From: Phaeobacter cretensis
GTDB taxonomy: Bacteria; Pseudomonadota; Alphaproteobacteria; Rhodobacterales; Rhodobacteraceae
DNA length: 64,000 nucleotides
Direction of reading: 5' to 3'
NCBI RefSeq assembly: GCF_047372505.1
Contig: NZ_JBKBEU010000001.1
Location: 3,038,001 to 3,102,000 of the forward strand
The translations under genes were made by a program, and so were the position numbers. This document shows positions 41,974 through 50,976 of this stretch, piece after piece (position 1 is the stretch's first letter; each line of letters starts with the position of its first letter). The notes under the pieces were generated by a model. It ran no database searches. It had not been told where the DNA came from and saw only the letters and a list, made by a program, of their open reading frames with translations.

Positions 41974-42453
41974 ATGACCTGCGCTCTTTCTTTCAGTTCC
42001 CGTTTGATCGCATTTGGAGACGTCAAACGGCGTCACTCGATGCTTATCGCGCTGGTGACTGGCCTTTTCCTCGCAGCTCTATCGAACCCGGTGTTTGCCT
42101 ATCGCGCTATCAACCGTCTTCAGGTGGTACCCGCTGCGGCTGGTCAGTTTGAGGTCATCGGTCGGGCTGGTGCGTTGAAATCAGATTATTGGTGTGCCGC
42201 TGGTGACTATGTCCGCAAATCCTTGGGGCTGCCTTGGCAGACGAAGATCTATGCCGTAGCAGACATAGGAGCGGGCACCACAACAGGCGCACGCTCTGCG
42301 GTGCGGTTCACTTTGGATCCAGCTGCTGCAGGCGTAACGCCTTTTGTCGGGAGCTGGACAGGGAACATTCTGACACCGGGGTATGCGCTGCGCACTAATT
42401 CCGCTTTTGGAAAATGCGAAGATTGGATCTTTCCCTTTCGTAGCCGCGACTGA
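41974..42453 (+). CDS. Exported protein, second of a paralogous pair
   Basis: 159 aa. N-terminal hydrophobic segment (MLIALVTGLFLAALSNPVFA, starting at 42040) preceded by a basic KRR region; start ATG 41974 uses a GAAGG site. The mature part aligns with the neighbour: FEVIGRAGALKSDYWCAAGDYVRKSLGLPWQ, at 42148-42240, and SAFGKCEDW. It differs in lacking a lipobox. Function unknown; the shared cysteines may form a disulfide. Confidence 0.7.
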   Translation: MTCALSFSSRLIAFGDVKRRHSMLIALVTGLFLAALSNPVFAYRAINRLQVVPAAAGQFEVIGRAGALKSDYWCAAGDYVRKSLGLPWQTKIYAVADIGAGTTTGARSAVRFTLDPAAAGVTPFVGSWTGNILTPGYALRTNSAFGKCEDWIFPFRSRD

Positions 42454-42506
42454 TAGTTGATTTGCCTGGCCACATATAGGCAAACCCACATATACAGAGG
42501 TTGTTC

Positions 42507-42923
42507 ATGCACGCGCAGTTCACGGTTAGCACCCGCGGTCAGGGGCTGTATGAAATCACAGATCAGATAGTTAGTTGGGTGCGGGAGGCAGATGTCGACG
42601 TTGGTGTTTTGACCCTGTTCGTTCAACACACCTCTTGCTCTTTGCTGATCCAGGAAAATGCCGACCCGGAGGTCAAGGATGATCTATTGGCTTATTTCTC
42701 GCGCTTGGTTCCGCCTGCATCAGATCCGTCCATGTCCTATCTGCGTCATACCTATGAGGGTCCGGATGACATGCCGGCACATATCAAGGCAGCCATATTA
42801 CCCGTCAGTCTGACGATCCCTGTGGTCGGCTCCCGCCCTGCTTTGGGCACATGGCAGGGCATCTATCTCTTCGAGCATCGTGACGCGCAGCATTGTCGAA
42901 GGTTGATCGCACATTTGGTCTGA
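42507..42923 (+). CDS. YjbQ/UPF0047 family protein
   Basis: 138 aa. The signatures of the family are HTSCSLLIQENADP and GTWQGIYLFEHRD. E. coli YjbQ has weak thiamine-phosphate-synthase activity in vitro; the true role is unknown. ATG 42507 has ACAGAGG at 6 bp; TTG 42501 is less likely. Confidence 0.9.
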   Translation: MHAQFTVSTRGQGLYEITDQIVSWVREADVDVGVLTLFVQHTSCSLLIQENADPEVKDDLLAYFSRLVPPASDPSMSYLRHTYEGPDDMPAHIKAAILPVSLTIPVVGSRPALGTWQGIYLFEHRDAQHCRRLIAHLV

Positions 42924-43042
42924 CCCCGGTATCTTGTGGTTCCAAATCGCCTCTACCCAAACCCTAGAGGCTGCCATATAGTTGTGGATAAGGGTGCTTC
43001 GGCGTCTGGTTGAACGGCGGACTGGAACAGGGGGGACAGCTG

Positions 43043-43510
43043 ATGCGATGCCCGTTTTGCGGAAATATCGATACCCAAGTAAAGGACTCGCGCCCTGCTG
43101 AGGATCATGTTTCGATCCGGCGGCGTCGGTTTTGTCCTGCCTGCGGAGGTCGGTTCACAACCTATGAACGCGTGCAGCTGCGGGATCTTGTTGTGATTAA
43201 GACCAACGGCAAACGCGAAGATTTTGATCGCGATAAGCTGGAGCGCTCGATCCGAATTTCGATGCAAAAACGCCCGATTGAGCCAGATCGCATCGATCAG
43301 ATGATTTCCGGGATCGTGCGTCGGTTGGAAAGCATGGGCGAGACTGATATTCAATCAAGCAAGATCGGCGAGATCGTGATGGAAGCGCTTGCCCGGATCG
43401 ATACCGTTGCCTACGTGCGCTTTGCCAGTGTTTATAAAAACTTCCAGGCGGCAGATGACTTCGAGGATTTCGTCCACGAGTTGCGCCCTGATGTGATGCC
43501 TGAAGAGTGA
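43043..43510 (+). CDS. nrdR: Transcriptional repressor NrdR
   Basis: 155 aa. Zinc-ribbon N-terminus MRCPFCGN...FCPACGGRFTTYER, followed by an ATP-cone domain (residues about 49-139). NrdR senses (d)ATP and represses ribonucleotide reductase genes. It overlaps ribD by 4 bp (GTGA). ATG 43043 has a strong GGGGGG site. Confidence 0.97.
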   Translation: MRCPFCGNIDTQVKDSRPAEDHVSIRRRRFCPACGGRFTTYERVQLRDLVVIKTNGKREDFDRDKLERSIRISMQKRPIEPDRIDQMISGIVRRLESMGETDIQSSKIGEIVMEALARIDTVAYVRFASVYKNFQAADDFEDFVHELRPDVMPEE

Positions 43511-44625
43511 GCCACATCGGACGGGTACGGCCCGAGGATACGCGATACATGTCGCTTGCCCTTTCGCTCGGGCGGCGGGGGCAGGGGCAATGCTGGCCCA
43601 ACCCTGCGGTTGGTTGTGTGATTGTGAGCGCCGGCCGCATTATTGGTAGAGGTTGGACACAACCCGGCGGTCGCCCCCATGCAGAGCCCGTGGCACTGCG
43701 TCAGGCCGGTAAGCTGGCACGGGGGGCTACGGCTTATGTCTCTCTCGAACCCTGCTCCCATACCGGTAAGACACCGCCTTGTGCCCAAGCACTGATTGAT
43801 GCTGGTGTCGCGCGGGTTGTCGCAGCGATCGAAGATAGCGACCCTCGTGTATCCGGGCATGGGTTTACCATGCTGCGAGATGCCGGGATCGAAGTTGTCA
43901 GCGGGGTTTGCTCGGATGATGCCGCACGGGATCACGCTGGGTTCTTTCTGAGAACAGAACAGGGGCGCCCATTTGTGACGTTAAAGCTTGCCAGCAGTTT
44001 TGATGGCCGGATCGCCACCGCGAGTGGTGAAAGTAAATGGATCACTGGGCCACAATCCCGGCGCACAGTTCATGCCATGAGGGCACGCCATGATGCGGTG
44101 ATGGTGGGCGGTGGCACAGCGCGGGTGGATGACCCGTCTCTGACTGTGCGTGACCTCGGTATGGAGCGGCAGCCGGTGCGGGTGGTGATTTCGCGCCATC
44201 TGGATTTGCCATTGATGGGCAAGCTGGCGCGCAGTGCCCGCGATATTCCACTTTGGATCTGCCATGGTGCCGGTGCAGATGCTGAGCGTCTGCGCGCTTG
44301 GGAGGGAGTAGGGGCGACACTCTTGTCCTGTGCTGAGGATGAAATGCAACTAGACGCCGGAGACGTCCTGCAGCAGCTGGGGCAGGCTGGATTGACGCGG
44401 GTCTTCTGCGAGGGTGGCAGCGCCCTTGCGGCCTCTCTTCTGGCGCAAGACCTTGTCGATGAGCTGGTCGGCTTTACTGCCGGGCTGGGTATGGGCGGCG
44501 ATGGGCTCTCGTCTATCGGCAGCCTTGGGCTGGAGGCACTGGGAGATGCGCCGCGCTTTGACCTGATCGATGTACGCCCGGTTGGTGCGGATATTCAGCA
44601 CCGGTGGGCGCGGTCTCTGGGTTAG
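43507..44625 (+). CDS. ribD: Bifunctional riboflavin deaminase/reductase RibD
   Basis: 372 aa. The N-terminal deaminase has zinc ligands HAEPVAL and PCSHTGKTPPC; the C-terminal reductase begins at TLKLASSFDGRIATASGESKWITG (around 43980-44055). It catalyses deamination and then reduction of the pyrimidine intermediate of riboflavin synthesis. GTG 43507 overlaps nrdR; ATG 43549 is possible but would cut conserved residues. Confidence 0.93.
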   Translation: MSHIGRVRPEDTRYMSLALSLGRRGQGQCWPNPAVGCVIVSAGRIIGRGWTQPGGRPHAEPVALRQAGKLARGATAYVSLEPCSHTGKTPPCAQALIDAGVARVVAAIEDSDPRVSGHGFTMLRDAGIEVVSGVCSDDAARDHAGFFLRTEQGRPFVTLKLASSFDGRIATASGESKWITGPQSRRTVHAMRARHDAVMVGGGTARVDDPSLTVRDLGMERQPVRVVISRHLDLPLMGKLARSARDIPLWICHGAGADAERLRAWEGVGATLLSCAEDEMQLDAGDVLQQLGQAGLTRVFCEGGSALAASLLAQDLVDELVGFTAGLGMGGDGLSSIGSLGLEALGDAPRFDLIDVRPVGADIQHRWARSLG

Positions 44626-44644
44626 CCTCTATTTGTGCCGCAAT

Positions 44645-46675
44645 TTAGCGCCAGATGTGGGCGTAGGTGGACAGCAGCCCCTGAAGCTTGGCGAGGGTTC
44701 TATTCACTGTGCCGGGCGTAGGAATGTCGCCTTTGGCAAGCCGCTCAACCACCAGCTCTACCTGACAAGGTAAGCCACTAACCGGGTCGACATAGCGCGG
44801 ATAGTCAATCAGCGTTGCATGAACCAAACCGACCAGCGACGGGCGCGCGCGACGTCTGGCGATGGGTACGGCTCCGAGGTCTTTGGTCAATCCCCAACCG
44901 GCATAGAAGGGCGCACCGACCGTGGTGACCTTGACCCCGCGCAAAAGGGCCTCAAACCCCAATAGCGAGGTCATTGTCCAGACCTCATGTACCATATCCA
45001 ACAGCGCCATCGGATCACTGTCCGGGACCACGACATCGGCGAGTTGGTCTGCAACAAGAGTGCCATCTCGCAGGCCTGCTTCGACATCCGGGTGTGGCTT
45101 GTAAATGAGCACAGCATCAGGATTCGCTGCGCGTGCTGCGCGCAGCAGATCGGCATTGGTCGCGATTTTCTCACAGCCTAGACGAACAGAGGCATCATCC
45201 GCGACCTGGCCCACTACAAGTACGCGGTGTCCCTCCGGGAGATCCGGCACCGAACCGCCGAGATTGTATTTTGACAGGCTGTCTCGCACCAATCGCCGGG
45301 TCAAATCTTCGGCGCGTCGTGTTTGCTCTGGTGAGAGTGTGACCCGAGCAGCGATCAGATCTTCGAGATCGCTGGGCTGGTGCGGGTCATAGTAGATTCC
45401 TTGCCTGTCCACGACCAAGGATAAGGCCGGCACGAGATCGGCCCCCAAACCGCGGGAGCGCAGGAACCCGTCTTCAACACGATGCGCGCCTGGAGACTGT
45501 CCGGTACTGACCCGCCCAGCCCAGATCATCCAATTGCGGCCGCTGGACCGTGCTGTTTTCGGACTGTCGCTGAATCGCATGCGCCGGTGCCGACCAAAAA
45601 ACTGCTGCAGCGGGCGCCGTTTCCACAATCTCATTCCGGAGGCAATCCAGCCAGCACGATCCTGACGCCAAGCGCGGGTTTCAGACTCTAGCGCGTCTAT
45701 GACCTCTTCGAGTTCGCAAAGGCGGTCATTATAGGGGCTGTACCAGGTCGGGTAGAGGATCATGGCGGCGGCAAACAATTGCGCGCGTGTCAGGCGTCGC
45801 TGGCGGCGAGTAACGGGAAACTCATCCTCGCTGAGGCCCCATCCGGCATAAAATGGCTGGCCAAAGATTCGCGGCTTGTGGCCGCATAGGATTGCTTCGA
45901 ACCCCATTTGTGACGACACCGTGTAGACGGCGATTGCGCCTTCAAGGAGCGCCCATGGTGACACTGGGGCATCAAGGATCTCTACTCGGCCTTGCGCATC
46001 TGCCTCTGTGTAGTAGCCGTGACGATGGCCTGCGCGGCCCTCGGGGTGAGATTTGATGATTATGCGTGCGCCGGGATGTTCGTCCTGCGCGTAAAACAAC
46101 ATTTCTTGAAATCGCGCGCGATCGGTGCCTTCAAACGGGGTAGAGGCACGAACCGAAGCATCGCCGCGTGCCTGATCAATGACGAGAACATAGCCGGGAT
46201 CCGGTGCCGGGGCATCGGGCGAATAGGCGTTGTATTTGCTCAGATGTGCGTCTTGTAGCCGGGCTATGGCCCTCCGGGCGCGGCGCATCAGCGCGCTGTC
46301 ATCGAGAGGATGGGTCGCGAGCAGTCGCTCCAAATCTGAGGGCGTTTCGGGATCAAAATGCAGACCGGACCGGTCCAGCAATAGCCCCAACGGCGGTTCT
46401 CCGTCCCGGCCGGGATGGATAGAGCGCAGAAATGCGTCTTCGACCCGCAACAGGTTGCAACCCTGCGCTGCTGCAACCGAATGGGCCCGATGTGCGGTAT
46501 CTGCATTGCCCCAAACCGCAATGAGGTCGTCGGGCTCAGGTTTGCCTAGCTTCAGCTCATACCCTGCCAGTGACAGGATACGCCGCAGCCGTCGTTGGCG
46601 CAGAAAACCAGCGTTGAAATAGAAAAGCCGGGAGCGTTCGCCCCCGGCTTTTGTCGTTAGGTGTGTTTCTATCAT
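44645..46675 (-). CDS. kpsC: Capsule polysaccharide beta-Kdo transferase KpsC
   Basis: 676 aa with two related halves, each containing VEDxFLRS, KxHP and a GFEA(I/L)L...PFYAGWGL block (GFEAILCG near residue 270 and GFEALLRG near residue 600). This is the dual GT layout of KpsC, which builds the poly-Kdo linker on lipid for capsule export. 4 bp after the export lipoprotein gene, opposite strand to ribD. Confidence 0.93.
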   Translation of the reverse strand: MIETHLTTKAGGERSRLFYFNAGFLRQRRLRRILSLAGYELKLGKPEPDDLIAVWGNADTAHRAHSVAAAQGCNLLRVEDAFLRSIHPGRDGEPPLGLLLDRSGLHFDPETPSDLERLLATHPLDDSALMRRARRAIARLQDAHLSKYNAYSPDAPAPDPGYVLVIDQARGDASVRASTPFEGTDRARFQEMLFYAQDEHPGARIIIKSHPEGRAGHRHGYYTEADAQGRVEILDAPVSPWALLEGAIAVYTVSSQMGFEAILCGHKPRIFGQPFYAGWGLSEDEFPVTRRQRRLTRAQLFAAAMILYPTWYSPYNDRLCELEEVIDALESETRAWRQDRAGWIASGMRLWKRRPLQQFFGRHRRMRFSDSPKTARSSGRNWMIWAGRVSTGQSPGAHRVEDGFLRSRGLGADLVPALSLVVDRQGIYYDPHQPSDLEDLIAARVTLSPEQTRRAEDLTRRLVRDSLSKYNLGGSVPDLPEGHRVLVVGQVADDASVRLGCEKIATNADLLRAARAANPDAVLIYKPHPDVEAGLRDGTLVADQLADVVVPDSDPMALLDMVHEVWTMTSLLGFEALLRGVKVTTVGAPFYAGWGLTKDLGAVPIARRRARPSLVGLVHATLIDYPRYVDPVSGLPCQVELVVERLAKGDIPTPGTVNRTLAKLQGLLSTYAHIWR

Positions 46676-46679
46676 GCTA

Positions 46680-47816
46680 TCAGCCGCTGCTGCCTAAACT
46701 CCGGAGGCTGGAGATGGGCGCCAGCGGGCTGGCAAGGAGGGAAATCGTTTTGACCCACTGAGCGTAGGGTGCTTCTGTCACATAGAGCGTGTCTGAATCG
46801 CGGATCACAAAGTCGCGGGCCACAAACAGACCGTTGGGTTTGGTGAGATTCAGAACGTAGACTAGGCGTTGAGCACCGATCAGATCACTGCGCCCCAGTA
46901 CCTGGTTGGCAATCTCGGCAGGCTCATTGCGCAGCACGAAGACGCCAGTTGGGTCTGATGCGGTGGACACAAGTCCGCCAACCTGTGCGATGGCTTCAAG
47001 TGCGGACAGGTTCTGGCTTTCAAATGGGACACGTGCTTGTGAGCTGGTCGCCCCAAGTGCGGTAAAGGAGCGGCTGTCTTCTTCGACCAGAATCTTGTCG
47101 CCGCCGCGCAACGCAATATCCAGCGAGGGGTGTTTGAAGAGATCCTGGAACCAGATTGTGCCACGTTGACTGCCCCGAATGATGGTCACTTGAGCGTTTT
47201 CCGGCTCAATCGCGACACCGCCAGCTTGGGCGAGCATGGTCGCCAGGGTACGGGTCGGGCGTTCGATGGGATAGACGCCCTGCCCACCAACGGCCCCTGT
47301 CAGGCTGACAGTTGCCCCATCGCCTGCAAGGCGGCGGACCTGAACCTGCGGATCGGGGGTCTGGTCTTCGAGTTTTTTGGTAATGGTGCGACGCAGTTGG
47401 TCAGGCGTATTGCCCGAAGCGCGCAGTCGGCCGGCGTAGGGAACAAAGATGAAGCCACCGCTGTCGACCTGCACTTCTTCCAGTATGGTGGAATTGGTCG
47501 TTTCTGCCGCCAGCAAGCCATCATCGACGTTTTCCCAGACTGTTAGGCCCAGAACGTCGCCTGGACGGATCACGTCAGACGTCAGTTTTCCGGCATTGCG
47601 GAAACTGTCAGAGAACCCAAGCGCCGGTACCACGGCGGTGGCGCGGGTTACACGATCATTAACCGATACAACGAAGGCATCGCCCTCTTTTTGCACGGAG
47701 CCTGCGTAGATTTGACGCTTATTTGGACCAACCTGCGGCAGGCCACAGGACGCTGCCAGCGTCAGTGCGGCCATCATCGCAACCGGTCGCGCCCATTGAA
47801 AGGGAACGGTTTTCAC
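46680..47816 (-). CDS. Polysaccharide export lipoprotein (Wza/KpsD type)
   Basis: 378 aa. Lipobox LAASC near residue 20; the periplasmic part carries a polysaccharide export motif (DVIRPGDVLGLTVWENVDDG at 47532-47591) followed by SLBB-like domains (VTLxGAVGGQGVYPIERPTRTL region). The GTG at 47816 has GAGGAG at 8 bp; the TTG at 47861 in front is unlikely. Forms the outer-membrane channel of capsule export. Confidence 0.88.
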   Translation of the reverse strand: MKTVPFQWARPVAMMAALTLAASCGLPQVGPNKRQIYAGSVQKEGDAFVVSVNDRVTRATAVVPALGFSDSFRNAGKLTSDVIRPGDVLGLTVWENVDDGLLAAETTNSTILEEVQVDSGGFIFVPYAGRLRASGNTPDQLRRTITKKLEDQTPDPQVQVRRLAGDGATVSLTGAVGGQGVYPIERPTRTLATMLAQAGGVAIEPENAQVTIIRGSQRGTIWFQDLFKHPSLDIALRGGDKILVEEDSRSFTALGATSSQARVPFESQNLSALEAIAQVGGLVSTASDPTGVFVLRNEPAEIANQVLGRSDLIGAQRLVYVLNLTKPNGLFVARDFVIRDSDTLYVTEAPYAQWVKTISLLASPLAPISSLRSLGSSG

Positions 47817-47920
47817 TGCTCGGTCTCCTCGACCTATTATTGTTTTATTGTTCTGCCTCAAGTTTTGAAGTGAAGCTACCGCAGTGTCTTGGAGAAATCC
47901 AGCCTTGGGCGTGTGATCGT

Positions 47921-49213
47921 TTAGCTCACTACACGCAACTGTTGCCGGGGTGCCGCTGTGCCTTGCAGGAGCGCCTCATATGGGTCCTCTGATGCGAGCA
48001 TCATATCGACCACCTGCCGAAGCAACTGGCGGCGGCCTTTGCGTGAATAAAATCCGCCAGGCAGTTGCGAGGTTTCGAGCAAATAACGACGATAGTCCTT
48101 GTAGGCACGATTGTCCGGACGTGCCGGGGCCGCAAAGAAGTCGGGCAGGGGTTGGTTCGAAACAAATTCAGGTTTGTCATAGACCGCTTTGCCAAACACT
48201 TTTAGTGGAATGCCGCGCCAGAGCACTTGCTGGCCTGCGGTCGAATTTACGGTGACCGCAGTCCGTGCTTCGTTCAGCAAGGTGGCCAGCTTGCCACCGC
48301 GGACATAGTGTACCCGGCGTTCAAGGCCGTAGCGTTTGGCCAGTTGTCGCACGGTATAGCGGATTGGTACGCGGCCATCCTCCAGCGGATGAGCCTTGAC
48401 GACCAAATGATGATGGCGCGGGGCACCTTTGGCAAAGTCCCGAAATACGTCCGTCAGGAAATCCGTTAAACTGTCGAAGGGCGAATGCTCCTGAAAGGCA
48501 CTGTCATGTTCCAGCTGCAGCAAGGCCAAGTGATAGGGAAAACCGCCATTGCGGATACGCAGTGTGGCAAGGCGGCGTTCTAGTGCCTGCAATGGCATCA
48601 GCACAAGTCGGCGCAGATAGAGCTGAAATTCGCGGGTGACCGGCAATGCCCTATGGGGGCGGAACTGACGGTATCCCCGATTTAGAAACATCACGCAGCC
48701 ATGGTAAAGCGCACCATAGAAAACATGCTGGCGGGTGTCCCCCCAATGCGAGGGCGGCAGCGGTGCTTCCATATCCGATAGGGCAAGGGCTTCGGCCATC
48801 GCGCTCACCGGCATGTCCATCAGCCGCGAATGCCCGTTGGAACCGTCACGCTCATATGTGACCCAATAGGGGCGCAGATACCCCTCCTCGAATACGTGAA
48901 CGCGGATGCCGCGGGCCTTCGCAGCGGCGACAGCCTTGGCATGGATGGGGCGTGTGTCGCCGTAAAGCACGAGATCAGTAACCTGGCGGCCTTCCAGAAG
49001 CTGTTCGAGATGGAAAGGCCACTCGTCCGGGGTGCCACGGTAGGGCAGGTAGCTGCTCCGGTCATGCCAGAATGCCTTGTCTCCGGCGTTGAAGCCGACC
49101 CGCCATACATCGCAACCTGCCGCGCGCAGCATCTCTGCCAAGCTGGAGAAGAACGGGCCATGAGGGCCCTGCAGGAACAGAAATGTGCGTTTGGGGTCAT
49201 GAGCGTTGTGCAT
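47921..49213 (-). CDS. kpsS: Capsule polysaccharide synthesis protein KpsS
   Basis: 430 aa. Begins with FLFLQGPHGPFFSSLAEMLRAAG and FNAGDKAFWHDR, the KpsS signature, and includes VFEEGYLRPYWVT and NSTAGQQVLWRGIPLKVFG. KpsS adds the first Kdo to phosphatidylglycerol to start the linker that KpsC extends. ATG 49213 chosen; the TTG-started ORF to 49246 adds eleven residues with little support. First of the kpsS-export-kpsC trio. Confidence 0.92.
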   Translation of the reverse strand: MHNAHDPKRTFLFLQGPHGPFFSSLAEMLRAAGCDVWRVGFNAGDKAFWHDRSSYLPYRGTPDEWPFHLEQLLEGRQVTDLVLYGDTRPIHAKAVAAAKARGIRVHVFEEGYLRPYWVTYERDGSNGHSRLMDMPVSAMAEALALSDMEAPLPPSHWGDTRQHVFYGALYHGCVMFLNRGYRQFRPHRALPVTREFQLYLRRLVLMPLQALERRLATLRIRNGGFPYHLALLQLEHDSAFQEHSPFDSLTDFLTDVFRDFAKGAPRHHHLVVKAHPLEDGRVPIRYTVRQLAKRYGLERRVHYVRGGKLATLLNEARTAVTVNSTAGQQVLWRGIPLKVFGKAVYDKPEFVSNQPLPDFFAAPARPDNRAYKDYRRYLLETSQLPGGFYSRKGRRQLLRQVVDMMLASEDPYEALLQGTAAPRQQLRVVS

Positions 49214-49459
49214 AATGGGCAGTATATATCCCGACTGTACAAACAATGGCTTAACTTACTAACGAGGTTTAACCATCTTTAGAGCGAAAGTAGAGTTATC
49301 AGGCATGGCGATGCAAGGCCGTAGCCGGATGTGTAGGTGTCTTGACGATTGGTCGCGTTAATCCAGCAACAGCAGGGCTTGCCGCGCGGTGAACCAGTGG
49401 CTACCAGAGAGGCGCCGGCCGATCGAGACGGCCATAACAGCATTTGCAGGAGTTCGCCC

Positions 49460-50053
49460 ATGTTTACAGGCATCGTCACCGATATCGGCATCATCACCGA
49501 GCTGGAGCAGCAAGGCGATCTGCGGGCGCGGATCAAAACCAGTTATGACATCTCATCAATTGATATTGGCGCATCGATTGCCTCCGACGGTGTCTGTCTG
49601 ACAGTGATTGCCTTGGGTGGCAACTGGTACGACGTGCAGATTTCGGCAGAGACAGTGTCCAAGACCAATATAGGCGGCAACGGCTGGACTGTAGGCAAGC
49701 GCGTTAATCTGGAGCGCGCCCTGAAGGTCGGAGATGAGCTGGGCGGTCATATTGTGTCCGGGCATGTCGATGGTGTGGCTGAGGTCGTCGATCTCCGCGA
49801 CGAGGGCGATAGCACGCGCGTCACACTGCGCGCACCACAGGATCTGGCGCGGTTCATTGCTCCCAAAGGTTCGGTTGCACTAAATGGCACGTCGCTAACT
49901 GTGAACGATGTTGATGGCTGCGATTTTGGGATCAATTTCATTCCGCACACCAAAGAAGTTACAACCTGGGGGGATGTGGCCCTTGGCGATTCCATCAATT
50001 TAGAGATCGATACCCTGGCACGTTATGTGGCGCGGCTGCAGGAGAGCCTCTGA
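49460..50053 (+). CDS. ribE: Riboflavin synthase, alpha chain
   Basis: 197 aa with two tandem lumazine-binding halves beginning MFTGIVTDIG and GHIVSGHVDGVAEV; the motif SDGVCLTV lies in the first half and LNGTSLTVN in the second. Converts two 6,7-dimethyl-8-ribityllumazines to riboflavin. AGGAG precedes ATG 49460. No FMN riboswitch seen upstream. Confidence 0.95.
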   Translation: MFTGIVTDIGIITELEQQGDLRARIKTSYDISSIDIGASIASDGVCLTVIALGGNWYDVQISAETVSKTNIGGNGWTVGKRVNLERALKVGDELGGHIVSGHVDGVAEVVDLRDEGDSTRVTLRAPQDLARFIAPKGSVALNGTSLTVNDVDGCDFGINFIPHTKEVTTWGDVALGDSINLEIDTLARYVARLQESL

Positions 50054-50054
50054 A

Positions 50055-50636
50055 ATGGCGGTTGCGGGGGTGGGGCACAATGGTGGGCCCAGTATGGAGC
50101 CTGGCCGGGCCTGGCGCATACATGCCTGGCGGTCGGCACAGAAGAAGTTGATGCCCAACACCATTCCCAAGCTAGTGCTGCAGATGCGGCTGAAACGGGC
50201 CGCAGAACTTGGCATGGACTATAAGACCTATGCCAAGGTTCGACAGACGTCGGGGCAGGACGTTCTGGGCCTGCTGTTTTCCTCCAACGCTTTGCGATTG
50301 TTTGGCAGCCCTGACGTCCCAAGGCCGGAAGGGGCCGTGTTGGCGCAGGTCGTCGGAGCGGGACGTTTGGCGCTGGTCCATCGCCCGCTCATGCCTGTGC
50401 GGGTTGCAGAGACAAATCCGTTTCTTGATGTTGTCGGGCCCGCGCCGGTCTTTACGGAAGGCTGGGATCAGATACGCATGCGTGTTCAGGCCGTGATCCG
50501 CAAGCAGGGATTGCCTGCGGCTTCGGTGTTGGTGATCGGAGATGCCCCCTTGGAACAGGAGTGGAGCGCGGCTGGCCGTGCGGCGGCTTATCTGAGCGCA
50601 GCAGAGTATTTTGGAGGATGGAACGACGCCCGGTGA
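50055..50636 (+). CDS. Hypothetical GHNGGP-motif protein in the rib operon
   Basis: 193 aa. N-terminus VGHNGGPSMEP, a motif recurrent in alphaproteobacterial proteins of unknown function. It is followed by a basic helical region (KLMPNTIPKLVLQMRLKRAAELGMDYKTY at 50147-50233) and a beta-rich remainder. I do not recognise a family. One bp after the ribE stop, so co-transcribed. Confidence 0.75.
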   Translation: MAVAGVGHNGGPSMEPGRAWRIHAWRSAQKKLMPNTIPKLVLQMRLKRAAELGMDYKTYAKVRQTSGQDVLGLLFSSNALRLFGSPDVPRPEGAVLAQVVGAGRLALVHRPLMPVRVAETNPFLDVVGPAPVFTEGWDQIRMRVQAVIRKQGLPAASVLVIGDAPLEQEWSAAGRAAAYLSAAEYFGGWNDAR

Positions 50637-50976
50637 GAACGACCTCCACCAAATAGGCTTTGCCAAAGAATCATCGGAGCATTGCCACCTTTAATTGAGC
50701 GGCATCGGAGGTGCTGCCTCTTGTGCTCTGTCATGTGCAGACTTGGTAGGGCTCAACCTCTCCGGGAGGGCTCCGTCTTCTCGTCAGCCCGAAGGCCTGT
50801 GCAGTGACGCGCAGGTTGCCTGTAGGTCAAGGCTGGCTTTTTGCCGCAGACGTTCTTGCGTTTGCCGCTTCCAGGGCTGGTATTTGCCCCCCTCGTGGTC
50901 TATCTCCGCTGGCAAAGCCTTGGCGCGGGAGGGCCTTTCCGTCCGCGCATCCTATGCCGCGAAAGGTCTGCCGCCC
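50637..50976. other. Intergenic stretch upstream of ribBX
   Basis: 340 bp. An open frame from 50695 joins ribB, but its N-terminal 94 codons (rich in Ser/Arg/Cys) do not resemble coding sequence. The FMN riboswitch core (CAGGGCGGGG...) is absent. Confidence 0.5.

Noticed and set aside
49214..49459. FMN riboswitch upstream of ribE
   Set aside because: No FMN aptamer consensus.
50637..50976. FMN riboswitch upstream of ribBX
   Set aside because: The conserved core segments of the FMN aptamer could not be found.
50695..50976. N-terminal extension of ribBX
   Set aside because: The extra 94 codons do not resemble coding sequence and RibB begins at MSYETPGP-like N-termini.
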